Position numbers and translations under genes: made by a program. From Heliocidaris tuberculata (Eukaryota > Echinodermata > Echinoidea > Camarodonta > Echinometridae): 64,000 nt of DNA. The stretch is from NCBI GenBank assembly GCA_025618425.1, contig CM046850.1, forward strand, positions 7,094,249 through 7,158,248, read 5' to 3'. Below are positions 24,020 to 37,500 of this stretch, one piece after another. A model generated the notes under the pieces. That model did no database searches. It was given only the letters and a program-made list of their open reading frames with translations, and was not told the origin of the DNA. Position 1 is the first letter of the stretch. Each line of letters begins with the position of its first letter.

Positions 24020-24235
24020 CAGATATACAGTGGATCAGGAGTACGGGCAGCTCTTTGTATTCCCCTATAAACTAACTGTGATCGGACCCAGGTTTGAACC
24101 TCAGTCCCGTCTATCGGATGGTGACGTTTAAAGGTCAGTCCCAGACGTAAATAGCAACATTCGATTGATACACGTCTGTCAAAATTCAACACATGTAACG
24201 ACATGCTTGTATTTGACACAGAATAAAGGCTATTG
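24020..24235 (+). repeat. tRNA-derived SINE, copy 1
   Basis: A pol III A-box-like TGGATCAGGAG and a B-box-like GGTTTGAACCT are followed by a body with GATGGTGACGTTTAAAGGTC, CCCAGACGTAAATA and CGATTGATA. The body matches the copy at 36248-36425 (GGTGGTGATGCTTAAAAGGTC and CTGATTGATA), so this is a dispersed family with a tRNA-like head rather than a tRNA gene. Confidence 0.55.
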
Positions 24236-25024
24236 TCAATATTGTGTATATTGCGAGTGTGTGTATACTGCAGCTGTTGTTCGTGTCACTGCCGTCAACA
24301 GCGCGGGGATTCCCCATTAGTCATGGGGGGTTCCCCACGCATCGTTGCCAACAATGTAAACACTGCATTGCAAAATACGTGAATGTGTTTACGTCGCGGT
24401 GTTAGTATTTCGCAACAAGCTGGGATAACCAACCCAGCATCATATTCATAAGTTCATGCACGATGTGATTCGATTATGTAGTGAGGATAGAGAGACGAGT
24501 ACAAATTGTCACAGCTACAAGAAAGCCTATATACTACAGATGCGACTACGAGTAAAGGCGTGGTAAGATCTCATATTATATTATTATATTCAATTTGGTA
24601 TTATTTTTGTATTATACACGTAGACTAGCAAACAATGTTTATTAATATGCATTGTCTGAAGACGAACGTCTGAAGTACATACACATAATTATATTCATGA
24701 TTCACGATGTGTTCCAACAAGTCATAAGTTCAGCTTGCTTCATGAATAGCCTGGGGCACAGGAGTTGGTGTTACGAACGTGCATGCATGATACCCACTGA
24801 TAGACTAACTGTTATAGTGTCATTATCACCTATTTATTGAAGGATAATCATTTGGAACAATTCATTTTTCAATGCGTTAATGATTATCTAAATAATTTAT
24901 ATCCTGCACATATCCTTCTCAGCGAATGCTTAAAGCATATTATTACTCAGGCTTTACCCAAACTGGCGATGAGAGCGTTCAAGGAATAAATTCCTACCAG
25001 GAAATGTAAATAAATATTTTACCA

Positions 25025-25274
25025 GTGAGCATTGTGGTATATTGGTAAAGGCTCTTGAATCTGATATGAGGGAGAGAGGCCTTGAGTTCGATCCGTGTTC
25101 GGTGCTTATATCCTTGACAAGGTGTTTTACCCATATTTGTCCCTCTTGACCCAGGTATGTTACTAGTAAATGGGTGCCTGGCAATACTGGGTACTGATAT
25201 AGTAGCAGGGCCCTCAGGAAGAACAGTATTCATGGTATTACTGATGAAGCTACCCTGGGTGAATAAGACATTAG

Positions 25275-25309
<35 letters not shown>

Positions 25310-25370
25310 TTATTATCATTATTATCATTATTAATATAATCATGATGTTTACTATTATTATTATTATTAC
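25025..25370 (+). repeat. tRNA-derived SINE with ATT tail
   Basis: A tRNA-like head (GTGGTATATTGGTAAAGGCT as A box, GAGTTCGATCC as B box) is followed by a non-tRNA body of about 170 bp and an ATT microsatellite tail at 25272-25370. It differs from the SINE family at 24020 and 36248. The head lacks a clean anticodon arm and acceptor pairing, so it is not called as a tRNA. Confidence 0.6.
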
Positions 25371-25604
25371 CATTATTGTTATTAATACAAATTAAATTTA
25401 TTTAAAATCAGTTATATCATTCGCCATTATAGCATGATGTAACTGAATGCAATAAAATTGCCTTTCTCTACATTTCTAATGATGAAATTAATGTCCTTTA
25501 TAAATTCATCTCGCTATTTTCAACCCATTTTTGTCTTGTTTGTTTAATACCAAACAAAATATGCATATGCATAGCGTTTCTCTATGCATCGTTTACATAT
25601 ACAT

Positions 25605-27065
25605 TGCGTATTAAGAAAAAGTATACCAAACTTTGGTAGCTTCTAATTAAAAATTCATAACCTTTGTGGACTTAATATCTGATTTATAGTAAAAAGCAAC
25701 TTATATTCTGTCCTATGATACCTTATTCGTAACTGTGCTGCAACGGATGACTTAATAGCAACAGTTTTCAAAATGTATTGTCAAAATCCTCTTGTACCAA
25801 GTTTGGGCTGAAGCAACGAATGTGGGTCAAAACCAATTATGCATTTGTTATTTCAGTTTGAAAACAATTGCTTAGTTATTTCAATTGATTTTTTGTATTT
25901 GAATAGAAAAGGTGTTAATATAAACTCGAACTCATGAAAAGGCGTATTAGAAACAAAATGTATGATATTTTCTCTGCCATGATGACACAACATCAGTTTC
26001 ATCCGCATCTCTTATTTAACCCTTTCAAGACAATTGACCACATTTTGTGGTTTGGCCCAATAACTTTTGATCCAGAGCTCTCAAAAATATACCAGATGCC
26101 AGAGTAGAAAGAGCAATATTTTCTGCACACACTATGTCCATTTTTATTGCATGACCATATTGCATTTGATGCCAGGAATTTTAAAAACAAGAATAAGCTT
26201 TGAGATCCTTAAATTGGCAACACATTGAGAGGTTTAAAATCATTGTTTTTCATCAAAACTGGCAATTTCTTTCAACTATTCAATAAATTTCTAACCATGT
26301 ATATTGTTTTCAAAGACATTACACCTTATTTGAACCATGTAGCACTAAAAGAAAAATATTATTGTTGCCAATTTGAAGAACAAAATGTGATCAATTTAGC
26401 CCTTAAATAATCCCTGTCCTGAAAGGGTTAAGGAAAGCCATTTTATTGAGTCATTCAAAATGGACAAAGTTTATTAGGGAAGCTATCGTATATGAACGTC
26501 TGCTATCAGTTACTTTGGTAATTCTCATGTATCTTTCCTTGTTTTTTTTTTCCAGTCTTTAAAGTCAGTATAAACCTTTGGGTTCATGCGCTATTTGAGA
26601 AAAAACACCTTATGCCCCTCTTGCCGGTGAAATGGTGCATTGCAGCGAGTTTTTAGTTATCACTAGACAAGAAGTTAGAAGGCTGTTAAAATAAATTTAG
26701 ATTACCAAATGGATTGAAACAGGGTCATGTGAAAGCTTATATACACTGGATCGCTTTAAACAATGAAGCATTGGGGCTGGAAAGAGAATTCAACTTTTAA
26801 AAAGTTTTTAGACTAAAGTAACACATTCCTATGGCTTGACCCACATTCGCAGCATCAGCCCAAACTTGGTACAAGGAGATTTTGACGATACATTTTAAAA
26901 ACGCTGGTGCTCAGTCAACCGTGGCTGAAAAGTCATGAATAAGGGTATCATTGGACAGAATATATTTAACTATTTACCATGAAATAAATTTCAAGGTCAC
27001 ATTGGTTATAGCTCTTGAATTAGAAGGTATCAAAGTTGGGTGTACTCTTTTGATACGTACTGTAT
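25605..27065. mobile_element. 1.46-kb element with about 245-bp inverted ends
   Basis: The left 25605-25850 and right 26815-27065 are imperfect inverted copies. Shared words include TACCAAGTTTGGGCTGA, GAATGTGGGTCAA, TATATTCTGTCC (TATATTCTGTCC in the right copy's complement, TTATATTCTGTCC on the left) and CTTCTAATT. The interior carries a nested MITE (26016-26431) and no transposase. Termini are placed only to within about 10 bases. Confidence 0.65.
26016..26431. mobile_element. TTAA-flanked MITE, full-length copy
   Basis: Begins TTAACCCTTTCAAGAC and ends GTCCTGAAAGGGTTAA, close inverted repeats bounded by TTAA as in piggyBac-type elements. 416 bp, no transposase. A truncated copy in the opposite orientation lies at 35045-35217. 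Confidence 0.75.
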
Positions 27066-27189
27066 TATTATTGTATGCACATTTGATTTATGATGTGGAC
27101 GTCAACTAAAGCTGTGCTTATGACGACCCCGTTTCTATACTAATTTTATGTGACCATATATGTTTAAAGATTGTGAATAAATGATTATG

Positions 27190-27245
<56 letters not shown>

Positions 27246-27475
27246 AAGGCCAGGAGCCGAAAGCTTGTAAATACACCGAGTGACCTGCTTCATTCCGTTC
27301 CATCATTCTCTGTTCGCATATCTAAATTTAACATGGTTCAACCGAACGGTACACACATCCACACCTCTCTCGCTATATATAATTGTAATATATTAACATG
27401 GAATTAAATCAAGACAATTAAAATCAGATCAAACTAATTATAGGCCTATTATGATTGATCTCATAGACAGATAAA
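27066..27475. other. 5' flank of the HERC-like gene
   Basis: Holds a TA run at 27197-27243. TATATATAA at about 27374 could act as a TATA box about 100 bases before the ATG but lies in AT-rich DNA, so it is only a possibility. A TAG at 27464-27466 is in frame with the ATG at 27476, which supports that start. Confidence 0.4.
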
Positions 27476-30400
27476 ATGGCATCATCGGATGATAGTGACG
27501 TCATTACAATGATCAGGAATACATCTTTGAAGGGGTACCCAATCAAGGATGCCTGCAGTAGCACAGAGTGCGTCGTCATGACAACATTCGATGGGTGTGT
27601 CTATACGTGTGACCTGACAGATATGAACAAACAAGAAAAATATAGTACGTTATTTTCTTTTATTGTACCCTTCATGCCTACCATAATATATTTGCAGCAT
27701 TATCACAAGTATTTATAGGAGATTTTAAATCATGTTAAATGAAAAAGTAAAATCAATGATAAAACGTTCTGACGGAAATATATATATATATAAGATACAC
27801 GAAGATGATATATGAAAAATCCCTTTTGTTTAAAAACGCCTTGCTATGACCATCTATGTTTTATTTTCTGTCGATGATTTAAGTACAATTTGAATGAAAT
27901 GATTCTGTTTCTGATATACATAAGTATTGCGTAAAAGCAAGTAACGTATTTAAAAAGAATGATGCTGTTTAGATGAATATATTTTCTTCGAATGACTATA
28001 GTTATTTAATGCATATAAAGAATGAATACTACAACTCAGAATTACAGAGTGATGATACCTTTCTGTTCATTTTGCTGAAGATCAATAAACGATGGTGTTG
28101 ATTTTGGCAGTTTCATAAATTTGCTTCCAACACACCCCCCCCCCCCCCCCCAGAAAAATAAGAAAAATAATAATTCAGCTTTGCCTAGAATAAAAACAAG
28201 CAGACTAAGCTAGGCTTCATTGCGTAAAGTACAAAAAGGAAGATAATTCTATATTACCAATATACAATAGTGCTCCCAAGGATATTTTCAAAGATATTGA
28301 GGTTTAAGAAATAATCTTGTTAATATTACATTCATGCATTCTTTCAAACTCATGTCTTACCAGTCAAAGTGATCTTCCCGACTTCCGAAGAGGACGACGA
28401 TCCCGACATTGACATCATGAGCGTGTGCTGTGGTCGATATCACTTCCTTGCTCTCTCTAACAATGGTCGTGTTTATAGCTGGGGAAAGAATAATGTCGGA
28501 CAGCTTGGTATTCCTAAAAAGAAACAGAAACATAAAAAACAGCATCACACGACCCAAGATCTCAAACCGAGGTTAGTTTACGACGATATCTACTGAAAGC
28601 ATTTAAATGTTAATCCCATTTTCTACGATCGTCTATAAAATAGCAATCACCGTATTTAATACCAACACATGTGTCACAGACTCTGCATTGCCGAGTCATA
28701 AATCATTACGTTGGTCGTTTGATTAAAAAATTTAAGAAGCAGGTTAGTGTAGATGTTAAGTGTCCGTGGCTTAGTACTCTTCTGAATCACAGTGCGATTG
28801 AAGTATTCCACACTAACCAATCATGAAATAAATTATTCCAGCTCATTTTCACAATATTAATGTTTGCTCGCAACATATAACCTACGTTTATAAAATCATA
28901 AAATGTACAAATCTACAAGTAGCTTTATTGATTCATCGATTAAAGTTTACTTTGAACTGGGTAAATCATGATGATAACAGATCCACAAAAATGATCAAAA
29001 TTAATATGAATTTACACTTTCGTTTCTTTAGCGGAAATTGACTTGTTTTAAAACGAGTATTTGTCATGAAGACTGAGCAACTTTTTTTTTCCAGATTGAT
29101 GAAGGGACTCTCAAACTACGATGTCATCCAGATTGCGTGTGGAGATGACCACTCACTTGCACTCACTCGAGGTAATCACTTTTTTCTCCTTATTTTCTTG
29201 TTATATATGATTTCCTCGTAATAATAATATTTTACTTTGGTATTTGAAAGTTATACCGATGGAGTTCATTTCAGTTACTGTAATGGAGGACAGGAGTGCA
29301 CCCTGTGGAGGCTAATTAATAATTGAGTATGATTATGATTATGATTATGACTATGATTTCCAAAATTTATCTACCCTCTTTCTATACGATTGTTTTTCTA
29401 TTACCCCTAAATTGGTTAATTGGAATCATTTATTCCATTATGACATTTGCAGTCAATATTTCCCATCAAAATGAAACATTAAGAGGAGGGAGTGTACTAA
29501 TGACATATCCATCAGAAAAATAGTAATGATTTAAGAAACAAAATTTTCTGATAATTAGATCTCATTCTGGGAAAGAGTTAATTATGAGTTTTTACTAAGC
29601 TCAAATACACATGTCTTCTGAATGCGTGCACACTTTCTATAAGTTACAGAAACCACGCGTCTGTCACTATGGAATGATTTTTTTTTTTTTTTTTTAGCTA
29701 GAGGCATTGAAACATTCTTTCAGAATCCCAAACAAACAAAAATATTGCAAACCAAGATAGAAAATATAAAATTATCAGAAATATTTTTTTTTTTTAATTG
29801 CTATAGTAATGTTTCGATGCTTTCTTTTACTAGATGGGCGGCTGTTCTCGTGGGGGTCCAACCTTCACGGTCAGCTTGGTGTCGAAACCAAGGGCCAGGC
29901 AAAAAGAGCAAAGCATCACGTGGAGAAACCAACTGAAATTGAAGGTCTGTTAGGAGTGCCATTACAACACATTGACGCTGGTGGCGCTCACTCCGTTGCT
30001 CTTTCCACTTCCGGGTCAGTCTTCGTGTGGGGCAGGAACACGCATGGACAGCTAGGATTGCAGCAGTTAGAAGGTATCTTTCCACATATTTCAAAATACC
30101 AACTTGTTCATTTACGATCCCCTTGCCACTTTTGAAATTAACAACTTCAAAATATGTGTGTGTGCATATACATGTATATCAGTTGGCTTAACGGAAAGTT
30201 TTCTGAGTTGAGGGAATTAAAGATAGATGTGAATTAATGGTATTACCCTTTTATGACTGATGAATCATACCTCTTCGCATTTCAACTTCTGATAGAAAAT
30301 GTAATATACAATACATGTAGAGCATTTTCCGTCAGTAATATTTTTCTTCTTTTAATTTTTTCAATAGATCCATATTGGTCTGTATACATCCACAGTAGAA

Positions 30401-33400
30401 TACATTTTCATGTGTTGTGTATACTATTTCCAACCTATAAGCTGGTAAATTACGCAAGAAATGTCCTGCTTTGCCGGTTTCCAATAGATTAGCCAACCTA
30501 GTTACCAGAATATTTGTTATACCCGCTTCTTTGCCTGGTTTATACTGTCTACCTTTCTGACAATCTCCTTTAGATGTGAAGCTACCAGTCAAGTTGGGTT
30601 CCCTGTCACAAGGGAAGGTGAAGGAGGTTTCTTGTGGAATGCACCATACCAGCTTCCTCAAAGAGGTAGATAATATCTTTAGATGAATTGAGTTGAATGA
30701 CCGGTACTCTTAACTCCGGTTTTTTAAACCGGGGTTCAGAATGCTGGACCAATGTGCAATGGAATCTCTGTTTAAGAAAATTTGAAAGCAAATCACTATA
30801 ATTATATAATTCAATATTATTTTATTTCATGATCAAATAAAAAAAATACTACATTTAGATACATAAATGACATTATACAAGTAATAATTAGGAAGAAAAA
30901 GGAATCACAGCAGATGACCAGAAAGTACTGATTTGGCCGATTCGTGTAACCTGGTGAATGTTCGATTTATTACTTCGTTGTGTGAAACTAGTTTTAGAAG
31001 AGGGCGATTCAGTTTTTGTCGTATGGGATTACTTCAATTCTTCAAACCTACTGACCTTACACATAACTGACGAAAAATTGTTGTGTGGTTATCATACAAA
31101 GGTACCAGAAAACAAAATTACCAGTGGTCTTATCGAGTGATTCTTCATTTTCCTTTTTAATGAAGTAAAAGTATTATTATATCATTATGAAGGAACTCAT
31201 TTAACAGAATCACCATGAGAGCTGTTACAAGTACTTGAAATTTGCTTCTTGTGTGGTCATTATTCCTTTGTTTAATTAAGTTATTCTTTCATTCTGTGTT
31301 TTCCTTTTCGGTAGAATGGCACGCTGCTGGTTTATGGTATGGGTGTAGATCGATACCCTTGCGAGTCTGATGAGTGGAGTGAGTCGGAACTTAGACCTGG
31401 ACAACCGACCGGGTTCCTCACATTCTCATTCTTACAATCTACCTGGTTAGCCTTCGTTTTTACATTATCAATGGCTTTTTACCAAATCATCATGATGGAA
31501 GATCATTTTAATGGCCAACTTTAATTACAAAAATAATGTTTGAATACTATTATAATTTTTAGTAGAAAATGTGTCAATATTAGAAAGGTTAACGTCATGC
31601 ACGGGCACTGCAGCGTAGTTAACATAAGACATGTCCTAAATTTATGTTGATGGCTGAATGCCTCGAGGAATTAAAGACTACGTTGTTGGTTGTTTATCCA
31701 AATACTAAAGTAAACATTATTCTATTGTGGTAGTTTCTGTTTGTAGTTCAAGATCTTTAACTTCCACATTGTTTTTGCCGATATCTATGAATTCAAAATG
31801 ATTTGATGTACATCTTCCTGCAAAATATACATTTACTGTAATTATTTTGACACTATAGACAATAAGGATCCAGGCCTAAGACAATTTTTCTCTTACTATT
31901 CCATGCAGTCGATGTACATACGTAGTTGATAAAATCACCGGTAGAATCTTCGTTCTCATTCACGACAAGGTCCGACAGGATGGCCCGTCAGGAAGTTTAC
32001 AACTTGAATCCCTTGAAGGAGGTTCGATCACTGATTTGTTTGAACCTGATTCGCAAACCGAATGGCCACCCGGTCGTTGTGTGTTCGACCCGAAAATCTG
32101 GGAACCGTCGAGGCCGGTGGAGGACTTCGAAACATTCGATGAAGAAGCGTGCAGAAACAATGTTGCTGAAGCCGATGAGGTTGGAACAGAGATAGAGCAG
32201 CAGGGAGGAACAGTCACGGAATACGACCATGAGGAACATGAGGATTCAGTTGGTTGCACGACCGAAGCTCACGACACCGCAGAGCATGGTTTCATAAGTG
32301 ATGGTTACGATGACGGCGATGAAGATGATTTCAATAACTGCATAAGCAGCATCGACGACGATTACAGTGACAACGATTCCTTCGTGACTTGTGATGAAGA
32401 CTATGCCAGTACTACCTGTGATGGTTTCCCTGACGGTCTGGAAGTTGGAGGTACGCACATGGATTGTGTCTCTGTAAAGGATGAACCCACCTTACAAGTC
32501 GAAAGCTTGGTTCCTGCTCGGGATGTCATGAATGATCTCATTGCTGCATTGGATGCCGCTTCCGTCAATGACGAGGATGACTGTCCTGAGGAAGAGACAT
32601 TGGAAGATGAATATGGCAGACCACTAAGATCTTGGCGGCGAATGTGCACCGGAATGGAAAACATCTTCATCATCGAGCACGACGAACTGGTGGTATGTGT
32701 TCTGTTTTTGTTTTTGTTTTTTAGCGCAAATCGATTATTTCCAACTTTTCCTATTTACCTGGCATACGTTATTCCAGTATTCTAGAATGATCTAAAGTTA
32801 TATTCATGATGTCATTTGATAGCCATTCAGAATGTAATATGAATATTAACGGTGTTAATTTCATGCTGTGTAATATCTCACAGGGAGAAGAAGCCCATAT
32901 TTCAGTCACTCCTAGGAGGAAGATAGATACACTTTCGGCCGAACTACTGAAGAGTTTAAGTGACATGAAAGGAGAATTCACCGAGGAAAGCGCCTTATTC
33001 CAGTACGCAAGCATGGTGTTCTCTTCTCCTGCTTGTTTGAATGCATCCTTTCAACAAACAGGGTAATAGTGCTGTTTTGAATGATTATTATTTCATAATT
33101 CTTGGTATTCGCAATACTGCGCGCCACCTATCGGATGCCACAGATAGCCAAATCCAACCTCAGGGGTCGACATCAAATTTGCGCTACTCCGGCAGCAATG
33201 TTGCGTGGCCATTTCATCCCCTGTAGGTCTTTCATCCACGGGTATTTCTCCAAATGTTTAAGTTTTGGAAATGTGGGAATAGCATTCTTATGCTACACAG
33301 ATTTTTTTTTTTTAAAAACGACGTCAAAGAAGTGGAGGAAACATTCAACGAAGTGTCCAAATACCATAAGAAGATATGCGAAATGTATTGTTTACATTAA

Positions 33401-34483
33401 ATATATAGTAGTATAGCTTCGTAATGTCGACCATTTCCCATGAGGCATTGCAGATTTCGGTCGGCGAATACTGAGAATTATAATTCATAGATTTCGCATT
33501 ATTTTACTGCAGTTCTCGTATTAATGTTATTTACATCTATGGTTGCCAGCAAGCATGAATCGGAAGTTCTTCAAAAATATATCACAGTCAGTGTATATGG
33601 GGATGAATTATGTGCTAACATTAGGAATAATTGATGGATTTATTCGCATCCACTTAATTTTCCTACATCATCTAGGAGTATAAACATCTTTACAGTTCTG
33701 TTGATAAATATTATTGTTGACATTAATGAATTTCAAATGAAAAATAAGCATCATTACGTGTCATGTCTTTCCAGGAGTTAACATGGTTAACATGGTTAAG
33801 ATTTCCTTTGGTCATGTTGATGTATTTTAAATGATATCATATGGCCGGTATTGAGACATAATTATTGTTTATTCAGCATGGTCTAGTCTAATTCGCTTTG
33901 ACAGTCCAACATTGGACAGTAATGTTTCAATGTAAATTCAATCAAATGGATATTTAGATTTGTATATTTGATGAAGCCATAATTACAAAGGAATTATATA
34001 GGCCTTTGCTCAAACGTTCCAAAAGAATGACCTGATATGGCATGATCATGTTGAATTTAGTATCAATGTTGAACTACGGTTCTATTTATTATTTTCAGAC
34101 CACATGAAGTCAGTGGTTTGAACGTTGATCTAAAAGCAGTGAGAAAGACTTTCGAATTGATCAACAAGAACACCAAACTCCTTGAAAAGGTAAATCTATA
34201 CACTTGCTACAAAAAAAATATGTCATCGATAATGGTAAAAAAATAAAAAATAAAAGGTGGTCTTTCTACAGTGAATTACAGTTTTATTACACTTCAATAA
34301 TTTTTACAAATGTAAAGCAAATATTTTATCAATGAAATAAACACATTTTTTTCTTCTTTTTTTAATCAAATTAATTTAAAAGAGACTAGTACCTAATATG
34401 ATTTGTAAAGACTAGGTGAATACAAGATTGGAAGTCGTAATAAACTACACTGAATACTGCTTTTCCGGTTGTTGTTGTTGTTT

Positions 34484-34534
<51 letters not shown>

Positions 34535-37500
34535 GTATTACCTTGAGAATAGCATCTATGAATATGATTTACTTTGAAAGTCTACACAAACATGAGGAAA
34601 GAAAAGAAAAGAAGTAATAACTAGGCCTATATCACATGGTCTTATTAAAGAGAAATAAACTGCACATGTTCAGCCATGAATACTTAAACATACATGTAAG
34701 TGTGCAAACATTGCATTTCTACAAGTAACTTAATTGTCACAAAATCTTTGCCCGTAGCTCTCTGAAGTGATCTCTGTAGATCTATGTAACAATGCTCCCC
34801 AGTCAGCACCCTACGAAGAGGCTCTGCGGTTCTACCCGATCTTAATGGAGTGTCCCATCTTCGGTAACCCTCATCACTCCTGGGGTCGCCGGGTCCTGGC
34901 CGCTGTAGGCAGGTTGATGGGTTTCCTTCCGAAAGCATCAACGGTAGCCGGAGAATTCAATGCCAACTCGGTATCGCTCGGTAAATATCATTGAAGATGG
35001 TTTCCTCAATGTGAGATATACAGTAGCTACAAAGCAAACGTCTGTAAACATGCAGCATTTCTGGCATCAAACACAGCATGGTCATGCAACAAAAATGGAC
35101 GTAGTGTGTGCAGAAATTTTTGCTCTTTCTACTCATGCATTTGATATATTTTTTAGAGCTCTGAATCAAAAGTTATTGAGCCAAACCACAAAATGTCAAT
35201 TGTCTACAAAGGGTTAAAGATCGGGGATTGATAAAAACACTTAAAAAGTACAATATATCATAATGAGATGACGCAAGAGAGAAGAGTATAATGGAAGAGT
35301 ATAACTGAATGGAAAATGTCTTGAACTAAGTAACGAGCACAAAACAAAAAAGTAATCCAGCTAGTCGTCTCTCATCTACTCTCTCATAATGAGTTTTACC
35401 TTTCAGTGAATGATTTTCCGGGAATTATTTGTTACTTTATGACTTTTGCTGATTCAAATAATTCGTCTTAACTGCTTTATAAACAATTTAGAATCAATCT
35501 AAATCATTTTCTTTTGAAAGGCATTTCAACTACCAAAAGATAATTACAAATTGCTTTCTGTCCTTTGATTGGTACAGCGAACTGTCATATTTTATTGTTG
35601 TAAAATTGAAATCATTGATATTTGTAGACATCGGGTTAAGGGCTTCTTTACTAATTTTCATTAACTTTTATATCCCCCAATGTATTTCCATTCGCCGCTT
35701 TTTAGGTCGTTGGTGGAAGTTAGAACCAATGTCGTTTCGCCGTACGATCACGGCTTACCGACTAGCCCTTACCTTTCTGATCAGTGACAGGACCCTCTTA
35801 GAGAGAGAACTGGATAACTTCTGGACCTACCTGAAAGTTCTTACATCTCTGAATGAGGTAAGGTTGTTAAAATTTACTGGTCCTAAATTCTGGAATTCAG
35901 ACCATTCACTCCCTACATTTACTCGTACTTTGTAAGTACATACCGTCCGTTACAGCAGATGCAGCCCACCCCCCACCCCCTCCTTTTTAAGTCTTTGTTT
36001 TTGTTTTTGTTTTTGTATTCTCATTTCTAAGATACAGTGTATATGCTAAGATTACTATGATGTATGTACTATTTTGCATGAATTTATCATGATGACGACC
36101 CCATCACAAGCATCGTGCATTTGGAGAATCTCTCCCGTTTTCTCCATCTATGCAAATTCGAATTTAATGTTGTATTTATTTGATGATAATAATGTGTTTT
36201 AAATCTCAATCTCATTCTGAATCTGAGATGTCTTTAAAGCAATATAGTTGGTCTAGTGGTCGGGTCTCTGGTCTGTCAGTACATTCCTACAGGGTTCCAT
36301 CCTGAGGAGCCTCTTTCAGGTGGTGATGCTTAAAAGGTCTTTCCCCAGACTAAAATAATCAGATCTGATTGATAAAAAACCATTTACAAACATACCTACA
36401 TGTCCAATCCTAAAACACACTCACCACCACCCGTACGCCTAAGGTTAATTTAGCTTAAAGGTGCCAATCACCCCCCCCCCCCCCTAATAATAACAAAATA
36501 AAAATAAAAAGCTCTCTGTGTTACGGGTTCCATGTCGCTATACCCGAAATATAAGCTTCCATGGAGAGATATTGCGAGTTCAAATACACTCTCAGTAGAC
36601 ATAGTGTGTTGACTAGTCGACGCATCCGTACGCGCTCGCATAGAATAGGGCCCAAGTCCTACTTGGGTTCCGGGTTTTACGTTATACTGTATTTTATTCA
36701 TATTTCTTAACCGTTAACCCATACAATGCTAAGTAAAGTTGTTGTTTTTTAGTTCGACTTTTACATTCTTGATGTACACAAATACGTTTTTCAGGTGATT
36801 GGTAAACTTTAAGCACAGTAGAACTGGCTATGGTTTATCATAATCACTTTGATCATGTGAAAATCTTATGACAGAGCAAGATGTTTTAGTTTTAGTATTT
36901 CTGTTAGCAGGAGTACTTTGCGTGATCTTTGACCATACATATTTTTTTCTTCTGTATCAGATTAACATCCGGTATGACATTCTTTCCATTAAGACGTTCT
37001 ACATCCCCAAGCTAGACGAAGTTGATTTTCAGCCCCAGAACTATACCTTGGGACATCCACTGTCAGTAAGTGATATGTGTTTAATTGGATCGAAACAGTC
37101 TCCTGTACTTCCGAACTCAACTATACTTCTAAACGCAATCTTAGTGATTTTTTTTCTTTTTCTTTCTGTTTTCTGCTGTAAATGTCAAAATGTGATTGTT
37201 CTATGTTCCTTTATTGTTGAATTATTAACACGAAGTAGCATAGTAAAGGGCTTGCACTCAAAATTATGATAGCTATAATATCGGACAGATCTTAAATAAT
37301 TGTGTTTTTTCGATCGTAGGTGAATCTCGGGGATGAAAGTGCTACCTTATTTCTTTTGAGAAATATATTCAAGGGAAAAGGGCTTTGTAAGGATGAACAT
37401 TGTTATATTACAAAAAAAGAATACCCAGGCTGAACAAAAAAAAACCAAAAAAAAGATTATTATTTATTATCTTTTTTATTCTTAATTATTGTTTTCTCCA

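Noticed and set aside
24020..25370. tRNA-like heads at 24020 and 25025 as tRNA genes
   Set aside because: They have A and B boxes but no proper acceptor and anticodon stems, and they continue into repeated non-tRNA bodies; called as SINEs.
34767..34994. Ending exon 10 of the HERC-like gene at earlier GT sites (near 34942 or 34970)
   Set aside because: Only the donor at 34981 leaves one base and joins in phase to RWWKLEP in exon 11.
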